DNA from: Paraburkholderia sacchari
GTDB lineage: Bacteria > Pseudomonadota > Gammaproteobacteria > Burkholderiales > Burkholderiaceae
Direction of reading: 5' to 3'
Length of the DNA stretch: 64,000 bases
NCBI RefSeq assembly: GCF_000785435.2
Contig: NZ_JTDB02000001.1
Location: 310,001 to 374,000, forward strand
Shown here in pieces: positions 8,128 through 17,165 of the stretch; position 1 is the first letter of the stretch; each line of letters opens with the position of its first letter. The notes beneath the pieces were generated by a model. It was not told where the DNA came from. It searched no databases and saw only the letters and a list, made by a program, of their open reading frames with translations. The position numbers were made by a program, and so were the translations under genes.

Positions 8128-9291
8128 GTGAAACGACTCGTCCTGACTTCGCTTTCGTTCGTCGCGCTCGGCGCCGCCGGCGGCGCGCATGCGCAGACCA
8201 GCGTCACGCTGTACGGCACACTCGACACGTCCATCACCTACGTCAATCACGCCAACGGCAACAAGAATCTCTGGGCGCTAGGCAACAGCAGCTTCGGCAA
8301 TCTGTCGGGCTCGCGCTGGGGCCTGAAGGGCGCCGAGGATCTGGGCGGCGGCCTCAAGGCCATTTTCCAGTTGGAGAGCGGCTTGAATCCGTCGACGGGC
8401 GCCTTGGGCCAGGGCGGCCGCCTGTTCGGCCGCCAGGCCTATGTGGGCCTGACCGCGGCGCAGTACGGCTCGCTCACGCTCGGACGCCAATATGACCCGG
8501 TGATCGACCTCGTGCAAGGCATCACCGAGGACAATTACCTGGGCTCGGTCTTCGCGACGCCCGGCGACGTCGACAACTACGACAACAGCTTCCGCGTCAA
8601 CAACGCCGTCAAATACACCACGCCGGTCTGGAACGGCCTGCAGGCCGCCGCCATGTATTCGTTTGGCGGCATCGCCGGCTCCACCGGGGCCGAGCAGTCG
8701 TATTCGGCGGCGGTGGCGTACAACAACGGGCCGGTCGCACTCGCGGGCGGCTACTTCTACGCGGCCAATAGCCAGGCGGGCAGCGGCATCCGGACCACCG
8801 GATGGAGCAGCACCTCGGACGGCACCTTCGACAGTTCCATCAACAGCGGTTATGTGAGTGCGCACTCACTCTCCATTGCGCGCGCGGCGGCACAATACTC
8901 GCTCGGCCAGTTCACCGTCGGCCTTGGCTACAGCAACGCGCAATACGCGCCGGACGGCAGCTCGGTGTTTCGCAGCACCGAGAAGTACAACACGGGCCAG
9001 GGCTTCGTGAACTATCACCTGACGCCGGTGCTCCTGCTCGGCCTCGGCTACGCCTACACGCACGCCAACGGCGACACGAACGCGAACTACCACCAGGTGT
9101 CGATCGGCGCGGATTACAGTCTTTCGAAGCGCACCGACATCTATATGACCGCGGGCTGGCAGCACGCGAGCGGTGACCAGGGCGACGGCCTGGGCGGCTC
9201 GATGCCGGCCGAGGCGTCGATTGGTTCATACGGCTATAACGGCACGGCGACGCAGACCATGTTCAACCTGGGGCTGCGGCACAAGTTCTGA
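8128..9291 (+). CDS. Outer-membrane porin, Gram-negative porin family
   Basis: A 387-residue trimeric beta-barrel porin. The signal peptide (MKRLVLTSLSFVALGAAGGA then HAQ) is followed by the family start QTSVTLYGTLDTSITYV. Further hallmarks are GSRWGLKGAEDLGGGLKAIF, GRLFGRQAYVGL, TLGRQYDP and the C-terminal strand ending in phenylalanine (LGLRHKF). AGGGAGAAAG precedes the start. It sits alone between mprF and the gntR unit, with its own terminator. Substrate cannot be told. A second porin of the same family lies at 33867-35036. Confidence 0.93.
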   Translation: MKRLVLTSLSFVALGAAGGAHAQTSVTLYGTLDTSITYVNHANGNKNLWALGNSSFGNLSGSRWGLKGAEDLGGGLKAIFQLESGLNPSTGALGQGGRLFGRQAYVGLTAAQYGSLTLGRQYDPVIDLVQGITEDNYLGSVFATPGDVDNYDNSFRVNNAVKYTTPVWNGLQAAAMYSFGGIAGSTGAEQSYSAAVAYNNGPVALAGGYFYAANSQAGSGIRTTGWSSTSDGTFDSSINSGYVSAHSLSIARAAAQYSLGQFTVGLGYSNAQYAPDGSSVFRSTEKYNTGQGFVNYHLTPVLLLGLGYAYTHANGDTNANYHQVSIGADYSLSKRTDIYMTAGWQHASGDQGDGLGGSMPAEASIGSYGYNGTATQTMFNLGLRHKF

Positions 9292-9308
9292 GGTTTTTGC
9301 ATGCCATG

Positions 9309-9334
9309 AAGGCCTGGCGCGCCAGGCCTTTTTG
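9309..9334 (+). terminator. Terminator of the porin gene
   Basis: A 22-bp perfect palindrome (aaggcctggc gc.. gccaggcctt) followed by TTT, 18 bases after the porin stop. Confidence 0.8.
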
Positions 9335-9496
9335 CTTTTTGTGTTCTGGCTTCGAAAAAGCGCTTCCCGACTGTCATTGCGCCCCTTGTCGCGCGCGCCG
9401 GTTTCCGTCAGGATGGCGTTTTTTCCATGCGGAACGATTTTGGCGATCTGATGCCTTGAAGAGATGTGCTGCGGAAACGCAACAATACCACCATTT

Positions 9497-9516
9497 GTAT
9501 CTGATATATCACATAC
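9497..9516. promoter_or_regulatory. Copy 2 of shared palindromic operator, before gntR
   Basis: A 20-bp near-perfect palindrome, gtatctgatatatcacatac, lies 72 bases before the small ORF that precedes gntR. It is the best copy of the three, with matching outer arms GTAT/ATAC. It suggests autoregulation by the GntR protein. Confidence 0.65.
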
Positions 9517-9587
9517 GAAATATTGATTTTTGTCGCGCCGCAGCATATGATTGAGTCATTCAATGATTCAATCTTGTGGAGCTTCAA

Positions 9588-9824
9588 ATGGATTTCATCT
9601 CTCTCTCAGTCTTCGGTTTGGCAGTTGTCAGCTTAGGCGCGGCGGCAACGGTTATGATCGCCAAGTGGCTGCCACAGGCGGCCATCGAGCAGGCGGCCGA
9701 GCATGGCCGCTATGTCGGCCTCGGCGTGGCGCCGCGCGCGAAGCTGGGCTTGCAAGCAGGGCGCCGCCCGCTGGTCGACGTGCAAGTTGTTAAAGAGGCA
9801 ATGAATGTCGTCAGAACACACTGA
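9588..9824 (+). CDS. Small single-span membrane protein, unknown
   Basis: A 78-residue ORF starting MDFISLSVFGLAVVSLGAAA, which would form one N-terminal membrane helix, followed by a short polar tail. It begins after GGAG (9577-9580) and its end overlaps the gntR start by 20 bases, so it would be translated from the same mRNA as gntR just behind the operator. I do not recognise a family. The position and ribosome site argue that it is real; codon use in the tail is ordinary for this genome. Confidence 0.5.
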   Translation: MDFISLSVFGLAVVSLGAAATVMIAKWLPQAAIEQAAEHGRYVGLGVAPRAKLGLQAGRRPLVDVQVVKEAMNVVRTH

Positions 9825-10533
9825 AGCAGTCGCTACCCGGGAAGCCGCGTCGCTCAAGCTGGCGCTGCAGCCCATCAACGCCACGTTGAGCCTGCGCGAT
9901 CAGGCTTACGCCATGTTGCGCCAGGCCATCGCCGACGCAGATATCTACCAGACACGTGAAGAAATCCGTCTGGACGAGCGCGTGCTGAGCGAAACCCTTG
10001 GCGTAAGCCGAACGCCGGTGCGCGAGGCCATGACGCTGCTGGAGCAGGAAGGCTTCCTGCGCATGGTGCCGCGCCGCGGCATCTATATCGTGCGCAAGAG
10101 CAAGCGTGAAATCGTCGAGATGATCCAGATGTGGGCCGCGCTCGAAAGCATGGCCGCGCGCCTCGCGACCATCCACGCAACGGACGCGGAAATCGCGAAG
10201 CTGCGCCACATGTTCGACGACTTCCGCGACAGCACGCCGGCCGAGCATATCGCCGAGTATTCGGACGCGAATATCGCGTTCCATCAGGCCATCGTCGAGC
10301 TATCGAAGTCGCAGTTGATCCTCGATACGATCAAGAACATTTTTGTGCACGTGCGCGCGATCCGGCGCATGACGATCTCGCAGAGCGACCGGGCCTCGCG
10401 CTCGATCGTCGATCACCTGCGCATTATCGAGGCGCTCGAAAAGCGCGACACCGAGCTTGCGGAGCGGCTCGTGCGCCAGCATTCGCTCGATCTCGCGGCA
10501 TACGTCGAGAAGCATTGCGACTTTCTGGACTGA
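9805..10533 (+). CDS. GntR-family transcriptional regulator, FadR/FCD subfamily
   Basis: A 242-residue DNA-binding repressor. The N-terminal winged helix carries DERVLSETLGVSRTPVREAM and LEQEGFLRMVPRRGIYI. The C-terminal FCD ligand domain keeps the metal/ligand residues: Asp and His in SDANIAFHQAIVE, His in VDHLRIIEALEKRD and His in ERLVRQHSLDLAAY. AGAGG precedes the ATG. A copy of the TGATATATCA palindrome lies upstream of its own unit, of the first oxlT and of frc, so it is the likely regulator of oxalate-type metabolism here. The inducer is unknown; oxalate or an acyl-CoA intermediate is inference. Confidence 0.9.
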   Translation: MSSEHTEAVATREAASLKLALQPINATLSLRDQAYAMLRQAIADADIYQTREEIRLDERVLSETLGVSRTPVREAMTLLEQEGFLRMVPRRGIYIVRKSKREIVEMIQMWAALESMAARLATIHATDAEIAKLRHMFDDFRDSTPAEHIAEYSDANIAFHQAIVELSKSQLILDTIKNIFVHVRAIRRMTISQSDRASRSIVDHLRIIEALEKRDTELAERLVRQHSLDLAAYVEKHCDFLD

Positions 10534-10562
10534 GCGCAGCAGGGCAGCGATTCGCTTGAGAG

Positions 10563-10595
10563 AGGCGGGCGACCATAGGGTCGCCCGCCTTTTTT
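10563..10595 (+). terminator. Terminator of gntR
   Basis: Perfect 12-bp stem aggcgggcgacc / ggtcgcccgcct with a 4-nt loop and a T run, 29 bases after the stop. Confidence 0.92.
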
Positions 10596-10849
10596 GTTTA
10601 GGCTGTGTAGTCGCGCTCGAACTGAGGCGAGGGGGCGAGGAGGAGGCCCCGGCGAGACTTTATGCGCATCAAGGGGGGGGCGCAACACTCAATCCTGCGC
10701 ACGAAATCTGAAATATCTGGCCACTATCGACTCGGGGTTTTCCCTTGCCCGTTGCGCGCCAAAATCGCACAAATTCCTTCAAATCCATACCAGGCAAGGA
10801 CTTCGGCTAATTTAGCCTGCATTTGCGCGGGGTAAATTCCCTCTTGCTT

Positions 10850-10869
10850 CGTTGTGATATATCACATAC
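10850..10869. promoter_or_regulatory. Copy 3 of shared palindromic operator, before frc
   Basis: GTGATATATCAC, a perfect 12-bp palindrome at 10854-10865, lies about 115 bases before the frc start. It shares the core with the copies at 3385 and 9502. No gene is seen in the rest of 10596-10980. Confidence 0.65.
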
Positions 10870-10980
10870 TGTATTGAACAAGGACGCAGCAAAGGCAGCA
10901 ACCGCGGACGCCCAGGCGCTCCCGCAATCCACCGATTTTTCGAAACTCGCCCGGCCACGACTAACCAAGGGAGACATGAC

Positions 10981-12228
10981 ATGGGCAAGGCACTGGATGG
11001 GGTGCGCATTCTCGATTTCACGCACGTGCAATCGGGCCCGACCTGCACGCAATTGCTTGCATGGTTCGGCGCCGACGTCATTAAGGTAGAGCGCGCCGGA
11101 GCGGGCGACATCACGCGCGAGCAACTGCGTGACATCCCCGACGCGGACAGCCTGTACTTCACGATGCTCAACGGCAACAAGCGTTCGGTCACGCTCGACA
11201 CGAAGAATCCGCAAGGCAAGCGCGTACTCGAGCGGATGATCCGCGACTGTGACGTGCTCGTCGAGAATTTCGCGCCCGGCGCGCTGGAACGCATGGGCTT
11301 CAGCTGGGAGCATATCCAGACGCTCAACCCGCGCATGATCGTGGCTTCGGTGAAGGGCTTCGGCCCGGGCCCCTACGAGGACTGCAAGGTCTACGAGAAC
11401 GTCGCGCAATGCGTGGGCGGCGCCGCCTCCACCACGGGCTTCGACGACGGCCCGCCGGTCGTCTCCGGCGCGCAGATCGGCGACAGCGGCACGGGCCTGC
11501 ATCTCGCGCTCGGCATCGTCACGGCGCTGTATCAGCGCACCCATACCGGGCGCGGCCAGAAGGTGCTGGCGGCCATGCAGGACGGCGTGCTCAACCTGTG
11601 CCGCGTGAAGCTGCGCGACCAGCAGCGGCTCGATCGCGACGGCGTCATGAAGGAGTATCCGCAGTACCCGAACGAGAGCTTCGGCGACGCCGTGCCGCGC
11701 GCGGGCAATGCCTCGGGCGGCGGCCAGCCGGGCTGGATTCTCAAGTGCAAGGGCTGGGAGACCGATCCGAACGCGTACATCTATTTCATCGCGCAGGCGC
11801 CCGTGTGGGACCGCATTTGCAAGCTGATCGGCCGCGAGGAATGGATCGACGATCCGCTTTACGCCACGGCCAGCGCGCGCCTGCCGCATCTCAAGGAGAT
11901 CTTCGCCGAGATCGAGCGCTGGACCATGCATCGCACCAAGTTCGAAGCGATGGCCGTGCTCAATCGCCAGAACATTCCGTGCGGGCCGATTCTCTCGATG
12001 AAGGAGATTGCCGCCGACGAATCGCTGCGCGAAACCGGCACGATCGTCGAAGTCGATCATCCGGTGCGCGGCAAGTACCTCACGGTCGGCAACCCGATCA
12101 AGCTCTCGGACAGCCCCACCGAGGTCACGCGCTCGCCGCTGCTGGGCGAGCACACGGACGAAGTGCTCGCCGAGTTCGGCTACAGCGCGGCGGATATCCG
12201 TTCGCTGCGCGCTTCGGGTGCGATCTGA
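10981..12228 (+). CDS. frc: Formyl-CoA:oxalate CoA-transferase (class III CoA-transferase)
   Basis: A 415-residue cytosolic class III CoA-transferase that moves CoA from formyl-CoA to oxalate. The N-terminus ([20 protein letters not shown]) and the block [11 protein letters not shown]...[19 protein letters not shown] are characteristic, and the catalytic aspartate is D168 in QIGDSG (D169 in the Oxalobacter enzyme). Length matches Frc. GGGAGA precedes the start. The upstream operator links it with oxlT and gntR. The usual partner, oxalyl-CoA decarboxylase (oxc), is not in the window, so the pathway must be completed elsewhere or the true acceptor differs. Confidence 0.9.
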   Translation: MGKALDGVRILDFTHVQSGPTCTQLLAWFGADVIKVERAGAGDITREQLRDIPDADSLYFTMLNGNKRSVTLDTKNPQGKRVLERMIRDCDVLVENFAPGALERMGFSWEHIQTLNPRMIVASVKGFGPGPYEDCKVYENVAQCVGGAASTTGFDDGPPVVSGAQIGDSGTGLHLALGIVTALYQRTHTGRGQKVLAAMQDGVLNLCRVKLRDQQRLDRDGVMKEYPQYPNESFGDAVPRAGNASGGGQPGWILKCKGWETDPNAYIYFIAQAPVWDRICKLIGREEWIDDPLYATASARLPHLKEIFAEIERWTMHRTKFEAMAVLNRQNIPCGPILSMKEIAADESLRETGTIVEVDHPVRGKYLTVGNPIKLSDSPTEVTRSPLLGEHTDEVLAEFGYSAADIRSLRASGAI

Positions 12229-12370
12229 ACCGACGAGATGTGAAGCGGCAGGTGAAGCTGCACGCGAAGATAGATGCGGGCGCAACGATGCGCCCGTGCC
12301 CATGAGCGATTGAATCTTTGAACCGATTGACCGCGTGGCACTAGCGCGCCACGCAACGATGGAGCGAAGC

Positions 12371-13195
12371 ATGGACACATGGATGCGCTTGATGGCGAAC
12401 GACGGCAGTATCGTGTTCGGCCGCGTAGAAAACGGTTATCTGCACGAATACGAAGGGCTCGATCAACCGGTGCCCACTGGCGCGGTGCTCGCGCTGCGCA
12501 CGCTCACCCCGCTCGCGCCCTGCACGCCGGGCAAGGTCGTGGCGCTCTGGAACAATTTTCATGCGCTTGCGTTGAAGCTCGAAAAGCCGGTTCCGGAGCA
12601 TCCTCTCTTTCTGATCAAGCCGAAGGAATCGGTGATTGGATCGGGCGTGCCGATCCGCCGGCCCGCTCACTATGCGGGAAAAATCGTCTTCGAAGGCGAG
12701 CTGGGCATCGTGATCGGCAAGCGTTGCCGCAATGCGAGTCTTGCAGAGGCAGAGGACGCGATCTTCGGCTACACCATCGTCAACGACGTAACCGCGGCGG
12801 GCCTGCTCGCGGAAAATCCGCACTTCCCGCAATGGTGCCGCGCTAAAGGTTTCGATACATTCTGTTGCCTGGGGCCTGCCATCGTTTCGGGTTTCGACTG
12901 GCGCAGCGCGCGCGTGGTGACGCGGCTCGATGGCGTGGAGCGGCAGAACTATCCGCTCGACGACATGGTGTTTACGCCCGCGCAGCAAGTGAGCCTGATT
13001 TCGCAGGACCTCACGCTCGAACCGGGCGATGTGATCGCGTGCGGGACGTCGCTGGGCGTGGGCTCGATCGGTGATGGCGCGACGGTCGAGGTCGCCATCG
13101 AAGGCATTGGCACGCTGGTGAACGCGTTGGGCGCGCAAGCGAGCGCCGCGCAGGACCCGGCGCACGCGGGCCGCGAGGCGGTTCCGGCGGCTTAG
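12371..13195 (+). CDS. Fumarylacetoacetate hydrolase (FAH) family protein
   Basis: A 274-residue metal-dependent FAH-superfamily enzyme; the family includes hydrolases, hydratases and decarboxylases of 2-oxo acids. The metal ligands are visible as the E-x-E in FEGELGIVIGK and the Asp in YTIVNDVTAAG, followed by the conserved KGFDTFCCLGP block and the late PGDVIACGTSLGVG motif. I chose the ATG at 12371 because GGAG lies six bases before it. It follows frc by ~140 bases in the same direction and may be cotranscribed. The exact substrate is unknown. Confidence 0.85.
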   Translation: MDTWMRLMANDGSIVFGRVENGYLHEYEGLDQPVPTGAVLALRTLTPLAPCTPGKVVALWNNFHALALKLEKPVPEHPLFLIKPKESVIGSGVPIRRPAHYAGKIVFEGELGIVIGKRCRNASLAEAEDAIFGYTIVNDVTAAGLLAENPHFPQWCRAKGFDTFCCLGPAIVSGFDWRSARVVTRLDGVERQNYPLDDMVFTPAQQVSLISQDLTLEPGDVIACGTSLGVGSIGDGATVEVAIEGIGTLVNALGAQASAAQDPAHAGREAVPAA

Positions 13196-13378
13196 CCGAA
13201 AAAGGCAAGCCCAGAAGCAAGCAGGAGAACGCGCGAGCGTGTCGCGCGATGCACGGCATGATGCATCGCGCGACGAGACGAACGATTGGGGACGCAACGA
13301 AAGTGTGCGCCGCAAGCAGGCATTCGAAGCGCGAAAGGATTACGTACGCGGCATGAGTACCGCGTGCGAGGAGGAGAG

Positions 13379-14422
13379 ATGCCGGAGCAACTGGCAGGCG
13401 ACGTGGCATGGCTCGGCGGCAGCCTGCTGTACGCGTGGCTTGCATGTGTATTTGCACAATTGGCGGCGCTCGCGCCAGCATGGGCGCGGCGCGCGCCCGC
13501 GCGCGCGAAACCGCGCTGCAAGCATGCGCGCGAGGCGACGCCGTGGGTGCGCACCGCGCTCGCCATATCGTTCGCACTGCTACTGACGGTGCCGCCGGGC
13601 TTGCTGGCGGCGCTGCTTGCGTACAGGCCCGATGCGGTGGGTGCTGCGGAATGCGGCGTATTTGCCGGTTTATGGCTGGGTGCGCGGCACAACCTCGCGA
13701 AGCGCGCGCGGACAACCGCCGTGGCGGGCTGCATGGTGGGCGCGGTGTCCATTGTCGTCTGCCTTGTCAGCTTCTTGATGCTGCCGGCGCTGCCCGCTTC
13801 GGGGCGCGCTGCGCTTTACGTCACTGCCACGCTGGGTGCGCTGCTCACTGGCGCGGCAGCGAGTGCGTTCGCATATAGCGCAAGCGTTGGCATGAGCGGC
13901 GGCGCAGGCATGAACGAGCGCCGCCGCTTGCCGTTCCGGCCGGGCGATCGTGTGGTGCATGCGATTGCGTTCGTTCTGTTCGCGATACTGGGCTACGGCT
14001 TTGCGGCGGTGCGCATTCTTGCTTCCGCTGAATTAGGGCTCTCCGTGCTGGTGGCCGCGTGCGTGCTCGCCGCCGCGTTCGGCGTGCGCCTCATGGGCGG
14101 CGCGCGCCGCCCGGTTGCGCCGCGTCCGGGCATCATGCGCGCGTTTGCGGGCGGGCAGGCCGACGCCGATTCGCGGATCGCGTCGAAATCGCCTGTGCGA
14201 GCCCGCTTCGCGGGCGTGCCCGGTGCATGGCTCATGGCGGCCTGCGGCCGCGGCGCGGTCGAACCCGCGAGTCTCGATATCTGGCTGGCGGACTGCGAAC
14301 CACCGTTCGAAACGCCGCGCACGCTGCACCATGCTTCGCAGGACTTGCCGCGCCGAAGACGCAATCGCAGCCGCGAGGGCGCGCTAAGGCTGCGCCAGGG
14401 GCTGCACCACGGGCTGCACTGA
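13379..14422 (+). CDS. Hypothetical polytopic membrane protein
   Basis: A 347-residue protein with about six hydrophobic segments (for example GGSLLYAWLACVFAQLAALA, ALAISFALLLTVPPGLLAAL, VSFLMLPALPA, IAFVLFAILGYGFAA). The C-terminal ~120 residues are polar and very arginine-rich. The ATG at 13379 has a strong GGAGGAGAG ribosome site, which decides the start although the frame is open further upstream. I do not recognise the family. The last part could be less conserved or spurious, since its residues look like translation of high-GC sequence. It lies between the FAH gene and a convergent LysR gene. Confidence 0.5.
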   Translation: MPEQLAGDVAWLGGSLLYAWLACVFAQLAALAPAWARRAPARAKPRCKHAREATPWVRTALAISFALLLTVPPGLLAALLAYRPDAVGAAECGVFAGLWLGARHNLAKRARTTAVAGCMVGAVSIVVCLVSFLMLPALPASGRAALYVTATLGALLTGAAASAFAYSASVGMSGGAGMNERRRLPFRPGDRVVHAIAFVLFAILGYGFAAVRILASAELGLSVLVAACVLAAAFGVRLMGGARRPVAPRPGIMRAFAGGQADADSRIASKSPVRARFAGVPGAWLMAACGRGAVEPASLDIWLADCEPPFETPRTLHHASQDLPRRRRNRSREGALRLRQGLHHGLH

Positions 14423-14500
14423 AGCAACGTATTCCGCGAATCCGGGGAACGGCGCGAACGATCAGGCTTGCCTGATGAACGCGCCGTGACCCATTAAACC

Positions 14501-15445
14501 TTACTTATGAAGTGACGACTCCGACACCCGCGTGATGTCTTCGATGAGTTGCTTACCTTCTTCAAGAAGGAAGCGCTTGAACGCGAGCGCGACCGGCGGC
14601 AGCCGCTTGTTCTTGCGGTGCACGAGGTACCAGTTGAGCATGACCGGAAAGCCCTCGACGTCGAGCACCGTGAGGTGTCCGACCTGCAATTCGAGGCTGA
14701 CCGTGTGCGCCGAGAGAAACGCGATGCCCATGCCGGCGATTACGGCCTGCTTGATCGTCTCGGTGCTCTGGATCTCCATCGCGATCTTCAGGTTCGTGAT
14801 CTTGCCCGCAAACCCTTCCTCCATCGAATTCCACGTGTCCGAGCCGCGCTCGCGCACGATGAACGCTTCGTTCGCGAGCGTACTGAGTTTGATGCCGCGC
14901 TTGTTCGCCAGCGGGTGCGAGGGCGCCGCCACGATCACGTAGGGGTGCGGAGCGAAGGCCTCGTTGATGGCGTCGGTCGTGTGCGGCGGGCGCACCATGA
15001 CCGCGAGATCGGTCTGGTTGGTCGAAAGCTGCTGCAGCAATTGCTCGCGGTTGTGCACCGAGAGATTGAGCTGCACGCCCTTGTAGCGGCGCGTGAATTC
15101 GGCGAGCAGGCGCGGAAAGAAGTAGTCGCCCGCGCTGATCACGGCCACGTTGAGCTTGCCGCCCGAAATGCCCTTCAGCTGGCTCATGGCCTCGTCGACT
15201 TCATGGAACTGCTGAATGATCGCGCGGCTGTAGTGCAGCATTTCCGAGCCGGCAGGCGTGAGATAGATCTTCTTGCCGAGCTGCTCGAACAGCGGCAAGC
15301 CGGCGTGGTCCTCGAGCTGCTTGACCTGCGTGGAAACCGCCGGTTGCGTGAGATGCAGCTCCTCGGCGGCACGCGAAAAACTGAGATGGCGCGCCACAGT
15401 CTCGAAGACTTTCAACTGGCGCAGCGTGGCGTTTCGCATGGTCAT
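14501..15445 (-). CDS. LysR-family regulator, CbbR-like
   Basis: A 314-residue LysR-type activator. The N-terminal HTH reads LRQLKVFETVARHLSFSRAA then EELHLTQPAVSTQVKQLE, as in CbbR-type members. The effector domain follows with SGGKLNVAVISAGDYFFPRL. It is divergent from the second oxlT across a 360-bp AT-rich gap, so it most likely controls that carrier. Start: the ATG at 15445 or the one two codons on; neither has a clear ribosome site. Confidence 0.9.
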   Translation of the reverse strand: MTMRNATLRQLKVFETVARHLSFSRAAEELHLTQPAVSTQVKQLEDHAGLPLFEQLGKKIYLTPAGSEMLHYSRAIIQQFHEVDEAMSQLKGISGGKLNVAVISAGDYFFPRLLAEFTRRYKGVQLNLSVHNREQLLQQLSTNQTDLAVMVRPPHTTDAINEAFAPHPYVIVAAPSHPLANKRGIKLSTLANEAFIVRERGSDTWNSMEEGFAGKITNLKIAMEIQSTETIKQAVIAGMGIAFLSAHTVSLELQVGHLTVLDVEGFPVMLNWYLVHRKNKRLPPVALAFKRFLLEEGKQLIEDITRVSESSLHK

Positions 15446-15805
15446 GGCCGATCCATAAAGGATACTGAATCAACATAATAACAAACTTTAATTATTAGTA
15501 ATCGAGTAATCACCCTAGCATGAGTTGAAAGGCGTTCGAATGCCGTGCTTTGACATGCGGGTTAACGCCTGGAAAAGCGCATAACAACGGGAAAACCCGT
15601 ACGAAAAGGCTCGAAGAATGGACTTTCAGGCACTTTATGAATTCGCGGAATGAAAGGGGAATTACGTATTTTCATTCGAATTTTTATGTGCCGATGCAAA
15701 TAAGAATAAGCAGTAAAGAAGGGTGGGTTCGTAGACCATAAGTCAATATTTATGCAAGCCGGAAAAGCGGCTGCGATTCTTGATCGGATAGTGGAGACAA
15801 CCGAG
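15446..15805. other. Divergent regulatory gap, lysR / second oxlT
   Basis: No gene supported. The stretch is unusually AT-rich for this genome. Near the lysR start it carries ataataac, ttaattattagtaat and similar T-N11-A-type half-sites, as expected for a LysR regulator. There is no copy of the TGATATATCA operator here. Confidence 0.45.
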
Positions 15806-17134
15806 ATGAATGCAATCAGTCAAAGGAGCGAAGGCGGTCCGTTTTGGACGAACCGCTGGGGTCAACTGGTGGTGGGCATGCTATGTATGGCCCTCGTTGC
15901 CAACCTGCAGTACGCGTGGACGCTCTTCGTCGCGCCCATGAACGCACGCCATCACTGGGGCGAAGCCTCGATCCAGTTGGCGTTCTCGATCTTCATCCTG
16001 ACTGAAACCTGGCTCGTGCCGATCGAAGGCTGGCTCGTCGACAAGTTCGGCCCCCGCCCGGTCGTCATGGGCGGCGCCGTGTGCGCGGGCCTCGCATGGG
16101 TGCTTTACTCGTATGCGACCACGCTGCCGATGCTCTATGCAGGGTCGGTGCTCGCGGGCGTCGGCGCGGGCGGCGTGTACGGCACCTGCGTGGGCAACGC
16201 GCTCAAGTGGTTCCCGGACCGCCGGGGTCTCGCGGCGGGCCTGACCGCGGCGGGCTTCGGCGCGGGCGCGGCTGTCACCGTGATTCCTATCGCGAACATG
16301 ATTACGCGTTCGGGCTACGAGCACACGTTCTTCTTCTTCGGCATCCTGCAGGGCGTGGCGATTCTCGTGCTCGCGCTGCTGCTCGTGAAGCCCGCACCGC
16401 GCGCCGCCATGGCGGCGGGCCGCCGTCTCGTCTCGCGCGTCGACTACACGCCGGGGCAGATGGTACGGCAGCCGGTATTCTGGGTCATCTACGCAGCGTT
16501 CGTTGCCGTTGCCGCGGGCGGCCTGATGGCGACCGCGCAGATCGGGCCGATCGCCAAGGACTGGGGCCTCGCGCGCATGCCGATGACCGTGTTCGGCGCA
16601 ACGCTGCCGCTGCTCACGCTCACGCTGTCGATCGACAACATCTGCAACGGCTTTACGCGTCCGCTGTGCGGCTTCATCTCCGACAAGATCGGCCGCGAGA
16701 ACGCCATGTTCTTCATCTTCGTGGGCGAAGGCCTCGCACTGCTCGGCATGATGGAGTACGGCACGAACCCGTATGCGTTCATCACGTTTGCCGCGCTCAT
16801 CTTCCTGTTCTGGGGCGAGATCTTCTCGATCTTCCCCGCAATCTGCGCCGATACCTTCGGCAGCAAGTACGCCGCGGCCAACGCAGGCACGCTCTATACC
16901 GCGAAGGGCACTGCCGCACTGCTCGTGCCGGTGGCCTCGGTGCTCTCGTCAGCGGGCGGCTGGAGCGCGGTGTTCATCGCAGCGGCGATCATCACGATCG
17001 CAGCGGGCATCAGCGCCAAGTTCATCCTTGCGCCCATGCGCCATCGCCTGATCGAGCGCAGCGACGAGCATTCCGCCTCGCTCTCGGCCAATCCTGCCGG
17101 CCTGCAGAACTGGACCAGGCAGACCGGCGAATGA
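15806..17134 (+). CDS. OxlT-family MFS transporter, second copy
   Basis: A 442-residue oxalate:formate antiporter-like carrier, paralogue of the gene at 1955-3289, with the same motifs ETWLVPIEGWLVDKFGPRPV and YGTCVGNALKWFPDRRGLAA. About 12 membrane segments. I chose the ATG at 15806 because GGAGA precedes it and the N-terminus aligns with the paralogue; the frame opens at 15752. Flanked by two LysR genes, one divergent and one 31 bases downstream in the same direction. It lacks the GntR-type operator, so the two carriers are probably controlled differently. Confidence 0.86.
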   Translation: MNAISQRSEGGPFWTNRWGQLVVGMLCMALVANLQYAWTLFVAPMNARHHWGEASIQLAFSIFILTETWLVPIEGWLVDKFGPRPVVMGGAVCAGLAWVLYSYATTLPMLYAGSVLAGVGAGGVYGTCVGNALKWFPDRRGLAAGLTAAGFGAGAAVTVIPIANMITRSGYEHTFFFFGILQGVAILVLALLLVKPAPRAAMAAGRRLVSRVDYTPGQMVRQPVFWVIYAAFVAVAAGGLMATAQIGPIAKDWGLARMPMTVFGATLPLLTLTLSIDNICNGFTRPLCGFISDKIGRENAMFFIFVGEGLALLGMMEYGTNPYAFITFAALIFLFWGEIFSIFPAICADTFGSKYAAANAGTLYTAKGTAALLVPVASVLSSAGGWSAVFIAAAIITIAAGISAKFILAPMRHRLIERSDEHSASLSANPAGLQNWTRQTGE

Positions 17135-17165
17135 GTCGTGAAAACACGCTGACACGGGCCAGACC

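Noticed and set aside
15550-15741. 63-codon ORF upstream of the second oxlT
   Set aside because: Lies in the AT-rich divergent regulatory gap, with no ribosome site.
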